A DNA stretch of 64,000 bases from the NCBI GenBank assembly GCA_941918925.1, contig OW799237.1, positions 54,052,997-54,116,996 of the forward strand, written 5' to 3'. Positions 44,746 to 57,308 of the stretch are shown here, in pieces. The DNA is from Phyto melanocephala (Eukaryota > Arthropoda > Insecta > Diptera > Rhinophoridae). Position numbers and translations under genes: made by a program. Position 1 is the stretch's first letter; every line of letters begins with the position of its first letter. A model generated the notes under the pieces. The model saw only the letters and a program-made list of their open reading frames with translations. It had not been told where the DNA came from and did not search any database.

Positions 44746-45620
44746 AGTAAGAGCGCTATATTCGGCCGTGCCGAATCTTATATACCCTTCACAACGTGTA
44801 GTCATGCAATAACAGTAGTTTGTTCATCCCATATGAAATACGTACATACATTTATAAAAACATTCCATTGTAAAATTATAAAATTAAATTAAAATATATA
44901 TGTATAATAAATATAAAACAAAAAAAATAATAATAATCAAAATATAAATAATATATTGAATAAAAAAAAAATAAAAAAAATTTTTTTTGGCTCAGCTAGG
45001 ATTCGATGCCACGTTTTCTCTAACCAGTATACACGTTTGTATGTATGTATGTTGTTTTTGTGAAAAAAAAAATCGAGGTGGTCGTGTGTTTTTGCTCATA
45101 TCTCAGTTGTTTATGTACCGATGTACTCCCGAATATTTCTTTTTTTTTTATACCTTACCCGGGTTCAAGCTATGTCGTGGGGCTTCAAAAAGTTGATTTC
45201 AATATACACACGGACAGACTGACAGAGCTTAATCGACTCCCCTATTCATAAGCTTTCAGAAAATATATACTTTATGGGGTCGGAAATGAAAATTGTAGAA
45301 ATTTCACACGGAATTACAAACCTATATATTGATGCCGTACATCCTCAACCTCGTATCTTAAAAAATAAAAATTTTCAGGAGAGAAAATAAAAACCGTGTA
45401 TCTCTTTATACTTCGGTGTTTGGTTAAAAGTTTAAATGCAGTTATTTAGGAATTGATTGTATTTATGTATATTAGTAGTAATAATATACTAATCTTTTTT
45501 AGTTAAATCATGAAACAATTGTTTGATATGAAAAAGTCAAAACCGTATATTTCCAGTTACGAGGTTGAGGAACTAAGACATCGATATACCCTTTTTCACT
45601 GTGTGAAGGGTATAAAAATG
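44746..45620. repeat. dispersed fly repeat with GGGTATA-type inverted ends
   Basis: It starts near AAGTAAGAGCGCTATATTCG, followed by a GGCCGTGCC palindrome and TTATATACCCTTCAC, and ends near CACTGTGTGAAGGGTATAA, so the ends are inverted to each other. The middle holds TTTATGGGGTCGGAAATGAA, whose inverted copy is at about 23330. No coding capacity. I know this style of repeat from fly genomes but cannot assign a superfamily. Confidence 0.6.
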
Positions 45621-45893
45621 ATATGAAAAAATATATAAAAAAGTTAAAGAGAAATAAATTGTACTACGCACTTCAACCCGTTGCTACCGAATTTTGACTG
45701 TCTGCTTTTCAGTTTCTCTATTGTAAAAGGGGGCATTAAGTTTTAATGAAAAGGATTTAAAATAACAATGCAATTTAACAAAAAAAAGGTTTTTTTTTCA
45801 TTTTATTTTTTTTCACTTCTTCATCAAAAGAGATAAAAACAATATTTGAAAAATGTTTCAAAGATTGCAAAATATAACAAAAACAAAGATTAA

Positions 45894-46883
45894 TTAATAT
45901 TTGGTGTGGTAACATTTTTGCGTTATCACACTTCTTAAACGAGAATTCATCGAAGAAACCAATTTTTTCGTGTAATCCGGGGAAATCTTATACCATTCAG
46001 TTTTAAGGGGGTCTTTTCGATCGTTTACTTTAGAAATGTTATGAAGTCTGATTTTTGTTTCAAGCAGATGACATAAATTTTCAATTACATGTATGTCTGG
46101 TGATTGGGGTGGCGTTTGGAGTAAATCTTGACAATTCCAAATCAACCATGTTTGGAAAACACCCGACTTGTGCTTTGGGTCGTTGTCTTGATAGAAACTG
46201 AAAATTGAAGTAAATTTGCCTTTAAAATATTTAGATATTGAATTTTGTCCATATTCCCTTCAATTAAGTGCAAACTTCCAACTCCTGATGCCGACATGCA
46301 CCCCCAAACCATCACATGGCCACCGCCATGCTTTACCGTACCACGTAAATTTTGAGTTTGTAGCTCCGTATTTGGTTTTCTCCACACGCAAACCTTTCCG
46401 TCAGACCCAAATAGGTTAAATTTACTCTCGTCAGAGAAAATAACGGTATCCCAGAAAGAGTCTGGCTTTCCAAGGTACTCCGTTGCGAACTGTATTCTAG
46501 CCGTTTTATTCTTTGTGCTTATAAAAGGTTTATTTGGAGCCGTTCGACCGTTAAAATCATGGTTCCGAAGAATTCTGCGGATGGTTTCAGGGTTGCTCCT
46601 TTTTCCTAAGTACTTTTCTGCCTCCGCAGCTTAAAAGGGTGCACTTATTTTTGGATCCTGCTTGACCTTTCATATAATCCACCTTTTATCAGCTTCATTA
46701 AAGATTTTATTAGGAGCATTTCTGCCCTTATCTGCAATTCGATTCTCACGTACGAATCGTTGTATGATATACTGGACCGTTGAAGGGCTCAAATCAACAA
46801 TTTCAGGAATTTCCTTTTGGGTTTTGCCCTCTTTAATGTTTAATTACAATTTCACGCCTTTCAATTGAGGTGCGTCGACCCAT
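45894..46883 (-). pseudogene. Tc1/mariner transposase, frameshifted
   Basis: It reads from an ATG at 46881-46883 (MGRRTSIERREIVIKH, then a stop/frameshift). The paired-type DNA-binding part is decayed. The catalytic Asp is in VIFSDESKFNLFG near 46430, followed by VKHGGGHVMVWGCMSASG near 46340. The second Asp is in YQDNDPKHKSG near 46185 and the Glu in PPQSPDIHVIENL near 46090; the spacing between them is 34 residues, so this is a DD34E Tc1-type enzyme. At least two frameshifts and a stop near 46625 kill it. The right end of the element is at 47159. Confidence 0.88.
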
Positions 46884-46959
46884 CCTGATAGCACCAAAAT
46901 AATAACTGACATAATTTCTAATAGCACATTAAGCAAGTACAAAACATATTATAAATCAA

Positions 46960-47159
46960 TTGAAGTGATATATTGCTCTCAAGTAACGGTTAATTCAAAC
47001 ACACGAAATAAGCTGTGATGTACATTTTGCAAGTGGTTTTGTTGTTCAAAACAAATAAAAAAATGCTAAAATATTTTTTTGATAAATTGCATTGTTGTTG
47101 CTGTTTTTTTAACAAGAACTAACAATTTTGTTTTACACGAAATTAGCTGTGAGTCACTG
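46960..47159 (-). repeat. Tc1-like right inverted repeat with internal direct repeat (IR/DR)
   Basis: The outer end is ...ACACGAAATTAGCTGTGAGT then CACTG, followed by TA at 47160-47161 (Tc1 ends in CAGTG/CACTG beside TA). An inner near-copy, CACACGAAATAAGCTGTGAT, lies at about 46999-47018 in the same orientation. No equivalent left end is found between 45621 and 45893, so the left terminus is lost. Confidence 0.65.
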
Positions 47160-47161
47160 TA

Positions 47162-48137
47162 TATTACGGCAGCACTTAAAATTACCAGAAAAACATATTA
47201 ACATACATATGTATGTATATCGTTGTTTTTTTAAATCGTTTTCATTCGTGCATATATAGTAATACGAAATCAATTTAATTTTCTTTTATAAAAAACAGAA
47301 GTTTCTGTATGATAACGTTAAAAAAGTTTAATCATTAGGTTTAAAATAAAAAATTATATTGAGTTTTTACTAAAATATATCCTGGATCAATACTCATGTT
47401 ATATAAAATAGTGGAGTGCTAAGTTTTTGTAATCGTAAAGATATGACTGCACAATATGATTTACGCAAAAGCTACTTATTTCGTTAAAACACTTATTTTC
47501 CATTTTTTTTATTATAATAATTTCTTAAACCAGCTCCAATCTACCGCCGGTAATTTTTGCACTTAGCCGCCACCACGCCGTTTTTTTTACCAATCACTTG
47601 GACCTCTGCTTTTGCGAAAAAAAATTGTTCATCAAATTCAAGGCCTATTCATTAGGTCAACGCAATTGATCAGCTGAATTTTGCGCAGGATTGTATTGCT
47701 ATTGTGAAAATGTCATGCGTTTTGTTTTTTTGTGTATAAAGGCTGAAAAGTTAATTGCGCCTGAGTTTTTTTTTCACATCTGGTCGATCCTTTTTTTTCT
47801 TTTTTATTTGTTGTTAATTGTTGTATTAAGATCTGAACATTGTGATATTTCTATTTCCAGGTTTAAATTTTTATTGTGTTCTTATTCAGGATATTTTGAA
47901 TTTAATTTTATTTTTGGCTTAAAATTACAATACCGATATCGAAAGCGGAAAATAATTGTATTGAAATTAAGGTGATTTTAAATAAAGATCTAAATAGAGA
48001 AATAATTTAAAGAAGCCATCTGGCATCTCTGCCTAAAAACGTAAACATCGTGTTATTTTTTGCTCTAAATTATTAAATTAATTTTATTTATAAAAAAGTC
48101 GATAGTAGTACTATTTTGTGTTTGTGAGAATTTCTGA
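47162..48137. other. AT-rich stretch with a degenerate P-like end
   Basis: CAAGGCCTATTCATTAGG then TCAACGCAATTGATCAGCTG at 47639-47675 resembles the P-like TIR at 16589 (CAAGGTCTATT..., ATCAGCTGATC), so an old related copy may start here. I found no partner end. The rest shows no gene. Confidence 0.4.
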
Positions 48138-48370
48138 CAATGCTGTCGCAAAAAAGAAAGAAGCATTGGGGTAATTGCCCAAAATTCAAAGTGCCTAAAA
48201 CATCAGAAGTACAAAGCAGTAATGCAAATAGATTTTCTACTTGCAAATGAAGAAGAAGAAGAACATGATACTCACAAGGAGAAAATACCACCAATTGTAG
48301 TGGATTCTGTCCATAGTTTTTCATCAGTGTTTGGACTAATTGGAGACATGTATATGTTCAAAAGAATGTC
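48138..48370 (+). pseudogene. possible jockey-type ORF1 N-terminal fragment
   Basis: Across two frames it reads MLSQKRKKHWGNCPKF, SNANRFSTC, then EEEEEHDTHKEKIPP and IVVDSVHSFSSVFGLIGDMY. The order N-R-F-S, acidic run, P-P-I-x-V is what ORF1 proteins of jockey-like LINEs show before their RRM-like part. A stop after CK and a frame change break it. Downstream (48371-48540) the frame stays open to 48674, but that part has no recognisable content. Confidence 0.4.
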
Positions 48371-48544
48371 CATTGGAACAAAAAAAATATCAAGCTCAAG
48401 GATACTATATAACGAGTCCTCAAATGTACTAAGAACTAGGTATGTAGGAAACGGGGATGCAGAAAGCAGTATCTGCCTCCTACACCCACACTTGGAGACC
48501 AATAAGGTCCATTGCGTTACCCTTTCATGTTTTAAGGATAGAAA

Positions 48545-50521
48545 AGAGAGAGAGAGAGAAAGTTTCCAAAGATATAGTACAATAGAAAATAATAAAAATA
48601 AAAAAGAGTTAGTAGGAAATAAAATAGAAGAAAGAAAAACATATTCTCTACGAGCCCCATTGCATGTTCACTAGCCACCCGATCCCCATGATGAATCCGA
48701 TAATATTCCCCAGCTTGCACTTTGAAACATCACCCAACTCATCGTGGAATCGTTTACCTAACCAATTTAGCCTGTGATTATGTAGCCTTGGGCAGGGACA
48801 GACAATGTGTTCCACAGTTTCCAACTCCTCCTCATCCGCACACATCCTACAATAATCCGGAGTGTCGCGATCCCATTTACTAATCCTAGCCCTCACAGGA
48901 CAGTACCCTGTTAAAACCCCACTAGTGGCCCTCAGACATACTCTACCCAGGCCCAGAAGAACTGTGAGTCCGCTGAGTTTAACCCGGGACATAAAGCCCT
49001 TGACACCCTGCAGTCTCTTCTGTCCCTCCACGCCATATCGGTCCTGTCAGATACCCACGCCCTGATACGCCCAAAATAGTATCCTAACGGAGGTCTCACC
49101 ATGTCCTTTTCGCTCGTCGAAACCAATGCCGATCCACCACGCGCAAGTTCGTCAGCAATTTCATTGCCGACGATTCCATCGTGCCCTGGTACCCAACACA
49201 GTCTGACATCGAAGAGGTTCATGATCCTATTGAGTGCCCTCCTACACTTCTCAACCAACCTAGACTTGACATAATGTCCCTTCAAGGCCTTGAGCGCCGC
49301 CTGACTGTCAACGTATAGAGTAACCTCCCTACCCCTTACAACATGTTCCAATATAAGATCCGTCGCTTTATAGATAGCCAGTATCTCCGCTTGGAACACA
49401 CTACAGTTATCAGAAAGTTTGTAAGACCTCCTGATGTTTGCTTCCATAATATAGACACCTGCCGCTGTGCATATATCCATCTTCGATCCATCCGTAAAGA
49501 CTGCACACCCCTCAAACAGTCTGTCGGATCCTACCCAACAATCCCTATCCGGAATTATCAGCGGGGGTGTCCTAACAAAACTGATCTCTGTGACTTTGTA
49601 GTCTGTCAAATTACCCTGACATCGCACACAATCCTGGAGACCAGTTTCCCATAAAATTCTAGTGTGGCCTATGTTAAGTATCCTACCAAACCCTGACTCA
49701 CCTAGCCTAAACAAGCTCCTTGCCGCCATTCCCTTCAACCATACATCTATAGGCATAGTGCCGAGAATGATGTCCAAAGACCCCTGAGGTGTGCTTCTCA
49801 TAGCATTGTGATGAGCTTCCTATAACAACCCTTTTCTAATACCTCCCACCATACAGTACATCCATATGTTAGAATGGGTCTTACCACCGTCGTGTAAATC
49901 CAATTCACCACCCTTGGTTGTAGGCCCCAACTCTTGCCTATGGAGTTCCTGCAAGTGTAGTAGGCATTAAGGCCCCTTTTCACCCTCTCCCGAGTGTTCT
50001 GACCTAATGACAGCTTACTATCAAGGACTACAGCGAGATATTTCGCCCGCTCGCTAACTCTAACTCTACCCCATCAAGCATCGGTCGCCTAAACGCCTCG
50101 ACCTTGTATCTCCTGGTAAAGAGAACTAGCTCAGTCTTCCCCGGGTTCACACCCAGTCCATTCTCCGAAGCCCAAGAAGATAATGTACATAGTGCCGATT
50201 GAAGTACCTCGCTAATCGTCGGAAGAAATCTTCCCCTGACCAGCATAACTACATCATCCGCATAAGCCACAATCTTCATGCCCTCACTCTCAAATCTCCT
50301 CAAAATAACATTGACCGTTAGTAACCACAACAGGGGCGATAAAACGCCCCCCTGCGGTGTCCCCCTGGTCACTGTCCTTCTGATGCTGAAATATCCTAAG
50401 TTAGAATTTATAACCCTACTCTCCAACATCGAGGTTATCCAACTAACTAGAAAATCCCTGACCCCTAGCCCATACAGAGCCGCTCTAATTGCCTCTATGC
50501 TAACATTGTTAAAGGCACCCT
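48545..50521 (-). pseudogene. LOA/I-type LINE piece B: RT C-terminus, RNase H, cysteine tail
   Basis: From right to left: RT core FNNVSIEAIRAALYGLG, GTPQGGVLSPLLW and the YADD box in VAYADDVVM (about 50265); GLGVNPGKTEL; RNase H with FTDGSKMDICTAAGVY (about 49485), VFQAEILAIYKA, TLYVDSQAALKAL and CWVPGHDGIVGNEIADELA (about 49150-49200); a cysteine motif CRMCADEEELETVEHIVC (about 48800-48855); and the end ...NMQWGS. Frameshifts occur near 50030 and 49800. A T-rich, CT-repeat 3' tail runs to about 48545. It lacks everything upstream of 50521. Confidence 0.85.
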
Positions 50522-51131
50522 TGTTTGTATTTATTTCAGTGAGCTCTTCGAGGAGCTCCACTGTGCTTTATTTAATATTTACTTTTAGGGAGCTTCTCTA
50601 GGAAGCTCTACCAAGTGTGGTTAAAATACAATTGATTATTTGTTCTTAAAATTATTTCCTTATATACTACTTATGAGAATCTTAAAACTAGTCTAGTGTT
50701 GGTTAGTACTTATTCTAAAATTATCATTATAATTAAATAACTAGTGTTAGTACTTAAAAATAAGTTATCAGTCCCACGCTGATATACCGTGGGAATGAGC
50801 AGAAAAATGAAAGTAATATGAAGCGTGCCGACACTGTATACACACACACCAATAGTATGGGCTTGTGTGTGTGTTTATATGTTTGCCCAAAACGGCAAGA
50901 GTAATGGCACACAAACACTTGTTGTTGTCAAGTGCCGTCAGACGCTTGCCAGACGAATTGAAGTAATGCGATCTTTTCGTAAGCGCGGCTTATTTCACAC
51001 ACATTTATTTATATTGTCACAACAGGGTTTATATTACAGTTTATCCAAATAATTGTGAGTTTAGGTACCCTGCGGTACAAATGTGTTTTTGAGTGAAGTG
51101 CCCTGCAGTGCTTTATATTAGCTTCGCTACA
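50522..51131 (-). repeat. 3' LTR of the 412-like element
   Basis: Runs from TGTTTGTATTTATTTC to TAGCTTCGCTACA. It matches 57309-57917 except for scattered substitutions and a 29-bp segment (50587-50615) that is exactly inverted in the other LTR. Confidence 0.92.
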
Positions 51132-51339
51132 CCTCCATTCTTCGCAAGAATGTTCATATAACGTTAGTTTTATGGACATTCTTTAATCTATATGAATATT
51201 TGTAATTATCAATTATTCTTATTATATTTTAATTATTATGTATAATTATATGCATATATATATCTATGTATGTTGTATGGCCATCACAACTTTATTAATT
51301 ATGACAAATCTTAAGCTTATTCTTATGTACTATTTGTCT

Positions 51340-52226
51340 TTGTTTATTTTGCTAATCTATGGTTACATTGTTTCTTAAATCTACGTTTACTATTTCGTAA
51401 GGTCCTTTATATTTCTGTTCTATCTTATGACCTGATTCATTCCTTAGTAAAACTTTATCTCCTATTCTTAATTTATGATCCTTAGTATTTCTATCATAAT
51501 TAGTTTTTTGTTTTCCTTATTCCTATCTAATAGCTATTGTGCCCTCTTGTGTGCTATTTCTAATCTATACTTAGCCTCTTTGGCATAATTATCTATATTA
51601 TATAGTGGTGTAATTCCATCTATCTCACTGAATTGCTCAAATTTGTTTGGAGTTTTTGAAAAAATTAGTTCGTAAGGACAGTAATTGTGAACTGTCGATG
51701 GTGTGGTGTTAAAACAATAGGTAAAATATTTCAGCCATTCATCCCAATCCGTTTTGTCAACCGATACGTATGATCGTACGTATTCATTAAATGTTCGGTG
51801 ACTTCGTCCTATCGTCCCTACTGTTTGGTGATGATGTGCTGTTGAAGTAATTTTTTAAATTTTCAGCAAGTTGCACAGCTCAGTTAGTATGGAATTCTTG
51901 TATTCTGTACCCATATCCGAAATGAACGTCTTCATCGGACCATAGGTCAGAATAAAATTTTCCAGTATTGCCTTTGCAATTGTTCTGGCATTTTTATTTG
52001 GTATTGGTATGGTGACCAAATATTTCGTTAAGTCACATATTAGTGTAACGGCATATTCATTGTCATGTAGGAATTTTGGAAACGGTCCTATTGTATCCAC
52101 GAGCACTGTATCGAATGCTGCAGCTGGTGTTGGTGTGATAATTAATGGACTCTTTAGATGTTTTGTTGTCTTGGCTATTTGACACTTATGACATTCTTTT
52201 ACAAATTTTGTTATATCTTTGGACAT
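51340..52226 (-). pseudogene. 412-like integrase, decayed
   Basis: The ORF 52226-51855 has the second pair of the zinc motif (CHKCQIAKTTKHLKS), the first Asp in VLVDTIGPFPKF and the second in FISDMGTEYKNSIL (usual G-x-E/F turn kept). The frame then breaks at 51855, so the Glu region is scrambled. Near 51390-51480 the C-terminal module IEQKYKGPYEIVNV (GPY/F type) is still readable. Inactive. Confidence 0.85.
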
Positions 52227-53024
52227 ATTTTTCCAGTATTAATGTCTTCTTATTTTTTCTATTGTCCTAAAGATTCCGCAGTGTCCTCCTTCTAATGGAT
52301 CACTGTGATATTTATCTAATATTTCCTGAATTTTAACAGCATTATTCTTATCTATGTGAGTCACCTTGTTAAGTAGCGCTACTTTTAATTTTAATAACTT
52401 TTTATTGCCCATTTGTTTAAAATCATCAACCGAGACAAATTCGAACATTTTCTCGCTAGGTGCAACCTGTAACTTATCAATATTGTGCTTATCGGCAACT
52501 TTTTCGATCCTTGGGAAAAATTGTCCTAAGTCAATATTCCCATTAATAAACAAATCATTGATAGTTATGTTTGCTGTAATAGATTTACCTCGCTTTATAT
52601 AGCATCTTGCTGGGGTAATCTTTAATTTATAATATTTTATGACGTCAGTATTTCTTAATGGTATATATATCCTGGGCTTATCATTTATTTCCTTCTCTAT
52701 ATTCTTATTATTCAGGTTTCTATTTTCGATATTATTTTTCTTTCGTGTCATAGCTCTTGTTTCTATTCTTAGTATGACATTTGTATTTTGATTCATTTCT
52801 TGTAGATCTTTTATGTTAATTCTCGATAGCGCGTCGGCTACATAATTATCCTTCCCCCTAAGATACTCCACTGTGAAGTCATACTCTTCGAGATCTAGCC
52901 TTATTCTCGTTAATTTAGAGCTTCATTGAGAACAAATAGGATAGTGGTCTGTACGAATGAGAAAATGTTTTCCGTACACATATGGTCTGAAGTGGTTAAT
53001 AGTGTATTGCTATCAGCTCCTGTT
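52227..53024 (-). pseudogene. 412-like RNase H end and linker to integrase
   Basis: The ORF 52871-52239 begins EYLRGKDNYVADALSRI, the usual end of the gypsy RNase H, then a long lysine/isoleucine-rich linker and DPLEGGHCGIFRTIEKIRRH, the start of the integrase zinc motif. Between 53024 and 52872 the RNase H part (ELIAIHY..., VYGKHFLIRTDHYPI) is readable only with two frame changes. Confidence 0.8.
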
Positions 53025-54683
53025 CTATGGTGAATTGTTACTTTCACCCTTTGTAAATGTCTTTGAGGCATAGGCTACTGGTAAATGTTTGTCGTGATAC
53101 ACTTGTGTTAGTACTGCACCGCAAGCATATTTGCTGGCGTCAGTTGTTATACAGAATTCTTCTGTAAAATTTGGATATTGTAGTAAAGTAGGACTCATTA
53201 ATGCTTTCTTCAAATATCGAAAAGCATTTTCACACTCCTGCGTCCATTCAAAATTTACTCCCTTTCTAGACAATCTTGTAAGGTGTCTGGAATGTTCCGA
53301 AAAGTTTTTTATGAAACGTCGATAATAATTACAAAAAGCTACAAATCTTTTTGTACTTTTCTCATCGGTTGGTGTTGGATAGTTTTCTATAATCGAATAT
53401 TTACTATCATCCGGCAATATTCCTTTATCCGTACACTTGTGTCCAAGATATGTAACTTCTCTCATAAAAAATGAAAATTTTTCCGGGTTTAATTTGAGAT
53501 TGTGTTTACGACACAGATCGAATACTTTCGTCAAATTAGACAACATATGTTTTTCCGAACATCCTAATACTACTAAATCATCCATATACAAGAATGCCTG
53601 ATCAGGTTGTAATCCACTGAAAGCAAGTGTCATCATTCTTTGGAAAGAATTTGGAGCTATTTTAAGACCATATGGTAATATCGTAAATCTGTACGACCCA
53701 TTATTTGTTGAAAATTTTGTTAAATCTCTGGAATTTTCTTCCAAACCTATTTGGTGGAATCCTGACAACAAATCTAGACAAGAGAAATACTTCGCTCTGC
53801 CTAGTTGATCCAAGATATCGTCTATTCTAGGTAATGGAAATTTATCCGCCATCAATTTTGTATTGATTTGTATATAATCAATGACGAGTCTCCATCTTTT
53901 ATTGCTTGAACCGGGTAGTGCTTTCTTTGGTACTAGTAGGACTGGACTGTTGTATTCCGAGTATGATGGTTCAACTATCTTATCATTTATCAACTTTTCC
54001 ACTTGTTTGTCAATTTCCTCTTTGTGGGTATGTGGTATTCGATAATTTTTTATGTATACTGGTTGTTTATCTTTCACTCTTAATCTTTGTTTATAGAAGT
54101 TGTTGGTTGATATTGCTTCCGTTTCTAAACCAAAGATATCTGTGTATGCTGAACACAAGCTATTCAATGTGTCCTTAAATTGTTCTGGAAAACTCTTGTC
54201 TAAAATTCTTAGTACTTCGGATTTCCTATTTTTCGTTCTATTTCCATTTTCTACGATGTCATATTCAGATATTCTTTCTGTCTTTATTTTATTTTGATTA
54301 ATTTTTGTGATGGAGGTATTAGTATTCAAAATACGTATAAATGCCTTATCCGATTTTACTAATGTGTTCGGAATAAAAACACCTGGTTCAATCTCTTGAT
54401 TCGGAATTAATACTTCCTTCTCTGGATTAGTTAATTTTATTTCACGAATAACTTCCGATCTTGGTGGTAAAATTACATTATCGTTTGCAGTTGTCATTGG
54501 TATTTCTATTGGTTGTGATATATTAAATGGACGTAGGATTAGGTAATCGCAATCTTCATCAAAACGTAATATACAATTATATTTCTTCATGAAATCCATT
54601 TCAATGATACCATCACAAGGTATTGGGAAGTCATCCTGTACTACTTGGAAGTTATGTGGTATTAGAAATTTATTGAATTTCAA
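53025..54683 (-). pseudogene. 412-like protease tail, reverse transcriptase and RNase H start
   Basis: The 552-codon frame covers the protease C-terminal part (IPCDGIIEMDFMKKYNCILR), the linker, RT with WRLVIDYIQINTKLMADKFP (usual D-Y-R replaced by D-Y-I), FSCLDLLSGFHQIGLEENSR, and the box FLYMDDLVVLG near 53590. RNase H begins with ITTDASKYACGAVL near 53130. It ends at 53025. Because of the tandem duplication next to it, the frame does not connect with the upstream protease. Confidence 0.88.
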
Positions 54684-55023
54684 GTTTTACTAATTTTACT
54701 AATGTGTTCGGAATAAAAACACCTGGTTCAATCTCTTGATTCGGAATTAATACTTCCTTCTCTGGATTAGTTAATTTTATTTCACGAATAACTTCCGATC
54801 TTGGTGGTAAAATTACATTATCGTTTGCAGTTGTCATTGGTATTTCTATTGGTTGTGATATATTAAATGGACGTAGGATTAGGTAATCGCAATCTTCATC
54901 AAAACGTAATATACAATTATATTTCTTCATGAAATCCATTTCAATGATACCATCACAAGGTATTGGGAAGTCATCCTGTACTACTTGGAAGTTATGTGGT
55001 ATTAGAAATTTATTGAATTTCAA
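54340..55023 (-). repeat. 340-bp tandem duplication in the 412-like pol
   Basis: The block from about 54344 to 54683 is repeated, apparently without change, at 54684-55023; equivalent positions are 340 bp apart (54683 and 55023). 340 is not a multiple of 3, so the reading frame is lost at the junction, and the two copies encode the same 110 residues. Confidence 0.93.
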
Positions 55024-55284
55024 GTCAAAAAGTATATTTCCTTAGGATTTTATTTTACCTTGTCCTATCCCACTTAATGTCGTGTATTTGCGGGTGTTGA
55101 TCTGATTCTGATTAAAATATTTTGATTTTATTAGTGATATGTCAGCTCCTGTATCTACGAGTAAGTTTACGTATGTATTGGTTTCGCTTATCCTGATATT
55201 GATGAAAAAGCTGGGGTTAAGGTTAAGACTGTATACTCTATTGTCTTTTCGTTTTATCTTAGGGTTCGATTTTAGTTTTCTGAG
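55024..55284 (-). pseudogene. 412-like protease active-site region
   Basis: The minus strand reads VNLLVDTGADISLIKSKYF near 55190-55130, the D-T-G-A site of gypsy proteases. IGQGKIKS follows, then an in-frame TAA near 55040. It is followed by the duplicated block. Confidence 0.8.
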
Positions 55285-56164
55285 TTATTTCCGGTTGACT
55301 CGGTCGCTCTGACATAGGTTTCTGTCTCTGCGATTATTTCTTTGTCTATCTCTGTTGTTATTGTTGTTGTTATTATTTCCGTAATTATTGTTGAAATTTC
55401 GAGGATTATTATATCCTCCCCCTCTAAACCTTCTCATATTATTATTGTTAAACCTTTTTCCTTGTCTATAATATAAAATGAAGTTCTGTTGTCCAGTTGC
55501 TTCTGTGCAACTGTTGACAAATTTACTTATTGCTTCGTTCATATTGTTGAATTGACCCGCTTCCATTACAAGTTTTACGCGGTCTATCGTACAGTTTTTG
55601 GTCATTGCCCTGACTGCAAGTTTTTGTATTATTTGAGAAATTGTTGCTTCCTCGCCAATCAAGTTTCTCGCAGTACCTTTCAATTTGGTCTTTATCAATG
55701 AAACTGCCACATTCTCATGTGCTCCTTTTAAATTGTCTACCAAATTTAGAGAATCTATAAATGTTCTTAAATTCTCAGATTTGCCATTAAAATCGCAAAT
55801 TAGCTTAGAAGCTGTGCTCAAAAACTGACTGAGCCATTATTTTGCTTTTCTCCTCAAAAGGTTCAATTCTTTCGTGTAGTGTAGATGGAATTTTTATCTG
55901 TATACCCTTTCCTGACGTAACGTTCAGCAGCTGTTCTCTAACATTTAAATAAAATGCCTCTGCGAATACCTTATGGCCAGCTGTCAGCTGAGTATAGTGA
56001 ACGTTTAGTATTACTCTAATCTCCTCAAGTTTTCCTGTCAAAATATTAATGTGTTTACTTATTGTTTCTTTCAAAGTGTTCCTATCATTGTTTAGGCACT
56101 TGTACGATTTATCGAATTCTTCCTTTATTCTCCTAACTTTTAATAAAATTCCTTGCCAATCCAT
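55285..56164 (-). pseudogene. 412-like gag in two frames
   Basis: The ORF 56164-55805 (MDWQGILLKVRRIKEEFDKS...) carries the helical N-terminal part. The ORF 55821-55285 continues with a frame change at 55805-55821 and holds the capsid segment FNGKSENLRTFIDSLNLV and KLKGTARNLIGEEATISQII. It ends in an asparagine/arginine-rich RNA-binding tail (NNNYGNNNNNNNN) rather than CCHC knuckles. This tail type is known from 412/mdg1 relatives. Confidence 0.8.
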
Positions 56165-56864
56165 GTAATTTAAATTCCATTATTACTATCATTATTACAT
56201 TTTCTCTTTAAATTCTTATTATGTAATTTATATACACAAAAAATAAATTTTATTCCTAATATTATTGTTATTACTACTAAACTAAACATATTTCTATTAC
56301 TCCTAAATTAATTTCCTGTCTAATATCTATTTCATTTATTACATTGGCATTCGCCTTATCTAACTTCGATTTGCACATTTCTAATATTCTCAATCTCTTG
56401 CAAATTTTTCTATCATTATGCTAATTTCCCTTTCTATGCTTGGTTTTTCTATTATGTCTATCTCAGTTGGTTCCTCATGAATGCCTAGTGTTCTCCAAAA
56501 TTCGCTTAACCATTCTATTTGCTTTCTTAAATCTGTTTTTTCCTCTCATTTTAAAATATAAAGAACCTTATTAAAATTCATAAAATTATTTAGGTTATTA
56601 CTATTATATTTATAAATTTTCATTGGATTCCAAAGTTTATAAAAAATTTTTTTTTTTCGTATAACTTTTACTTTTACCTTTTTTTAGGTATTGAAAATAA
56701 TTAAATAATAAAGAATTAAATTGATATTAAAGTAATTATTTAAAAAAAAAATATGTTTGCAAATGGCGGTTAACGCCTTCTTGCCTAAGAGTGCTCTACT
56801 GAGAAAGCACTTCATCAAAGGAAACAAACTTAAATATATTTATTTACTATCATTATACTTATTT

Positions 56865-57125
56865 TTACTTAGGTTGTTTCATGATGTTCATCCTGAAGTC
56901 TTTAGCATCTATTTTTCTTCGTAAGTTGCTGGCTTCTTCCCAGGATGGTGGAGGTTGGCTGTTGATGATTCTTAAAATTCTTGCTTTTTCTATTCTGAGG
57001 CGCTCCAGTTGTCCACCTCTCCTTTTGTGTTTGGTTGTCTTCGGGATTTCTATTTCATCTTTTCTTGGCTTACTGTTCCTTTTCCTATACTCTTCTATTG
57101 TTATTGCTTTTGGCCCCTCGTTCAT
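56865..57125 (-). CDS. small basic ORF upstream of gag in the 412-like element
   Basis: 86 residues, MNEGPKAITIEEYRKRNSKP..., basic, with a helical segment (LERLRIEKARILRIINSQ). It lies between the 5' LTR/leader and gag. 412-like elements are known to carry short ORFs in this place; no function is known to me. Intact as read. The gap 56165-56864 is AT-rich with broken short frames. Confidence 0.45.
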   Translation of the reverse strand: MNEGPKAITIEEYRKRNSKPRKDEIEIPKTTKHKRRGGQLERLRIEKARILRIINSQPPPSWEEASNLRRKIDAKDFRMNIMKQPK

Positions 57126-57308
57126 TTTTATTTGATGTGACGGATTTTTAGACGTATCCGTCAGGATTAGTTCACAGTTTTAGGTGCTTGTTAGGCACTC
57201 TAAGGGTGCTTAGTTGGATTGAAGCACTCCTTGTATATATTTGTCACTCAGTCCTGTGTGCACTTTAATGTGTTGCACCACAGGCTGGCAGGATCGCCAT
57301 GTAAATTT

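Noticed and set aside
48222..48674. 150-residue ORF as a host gene
   Set aside because: Its first part looks like a jockey ORF1 remnant and the last part is the antisense of the LINE 3' tail (GA-rich).
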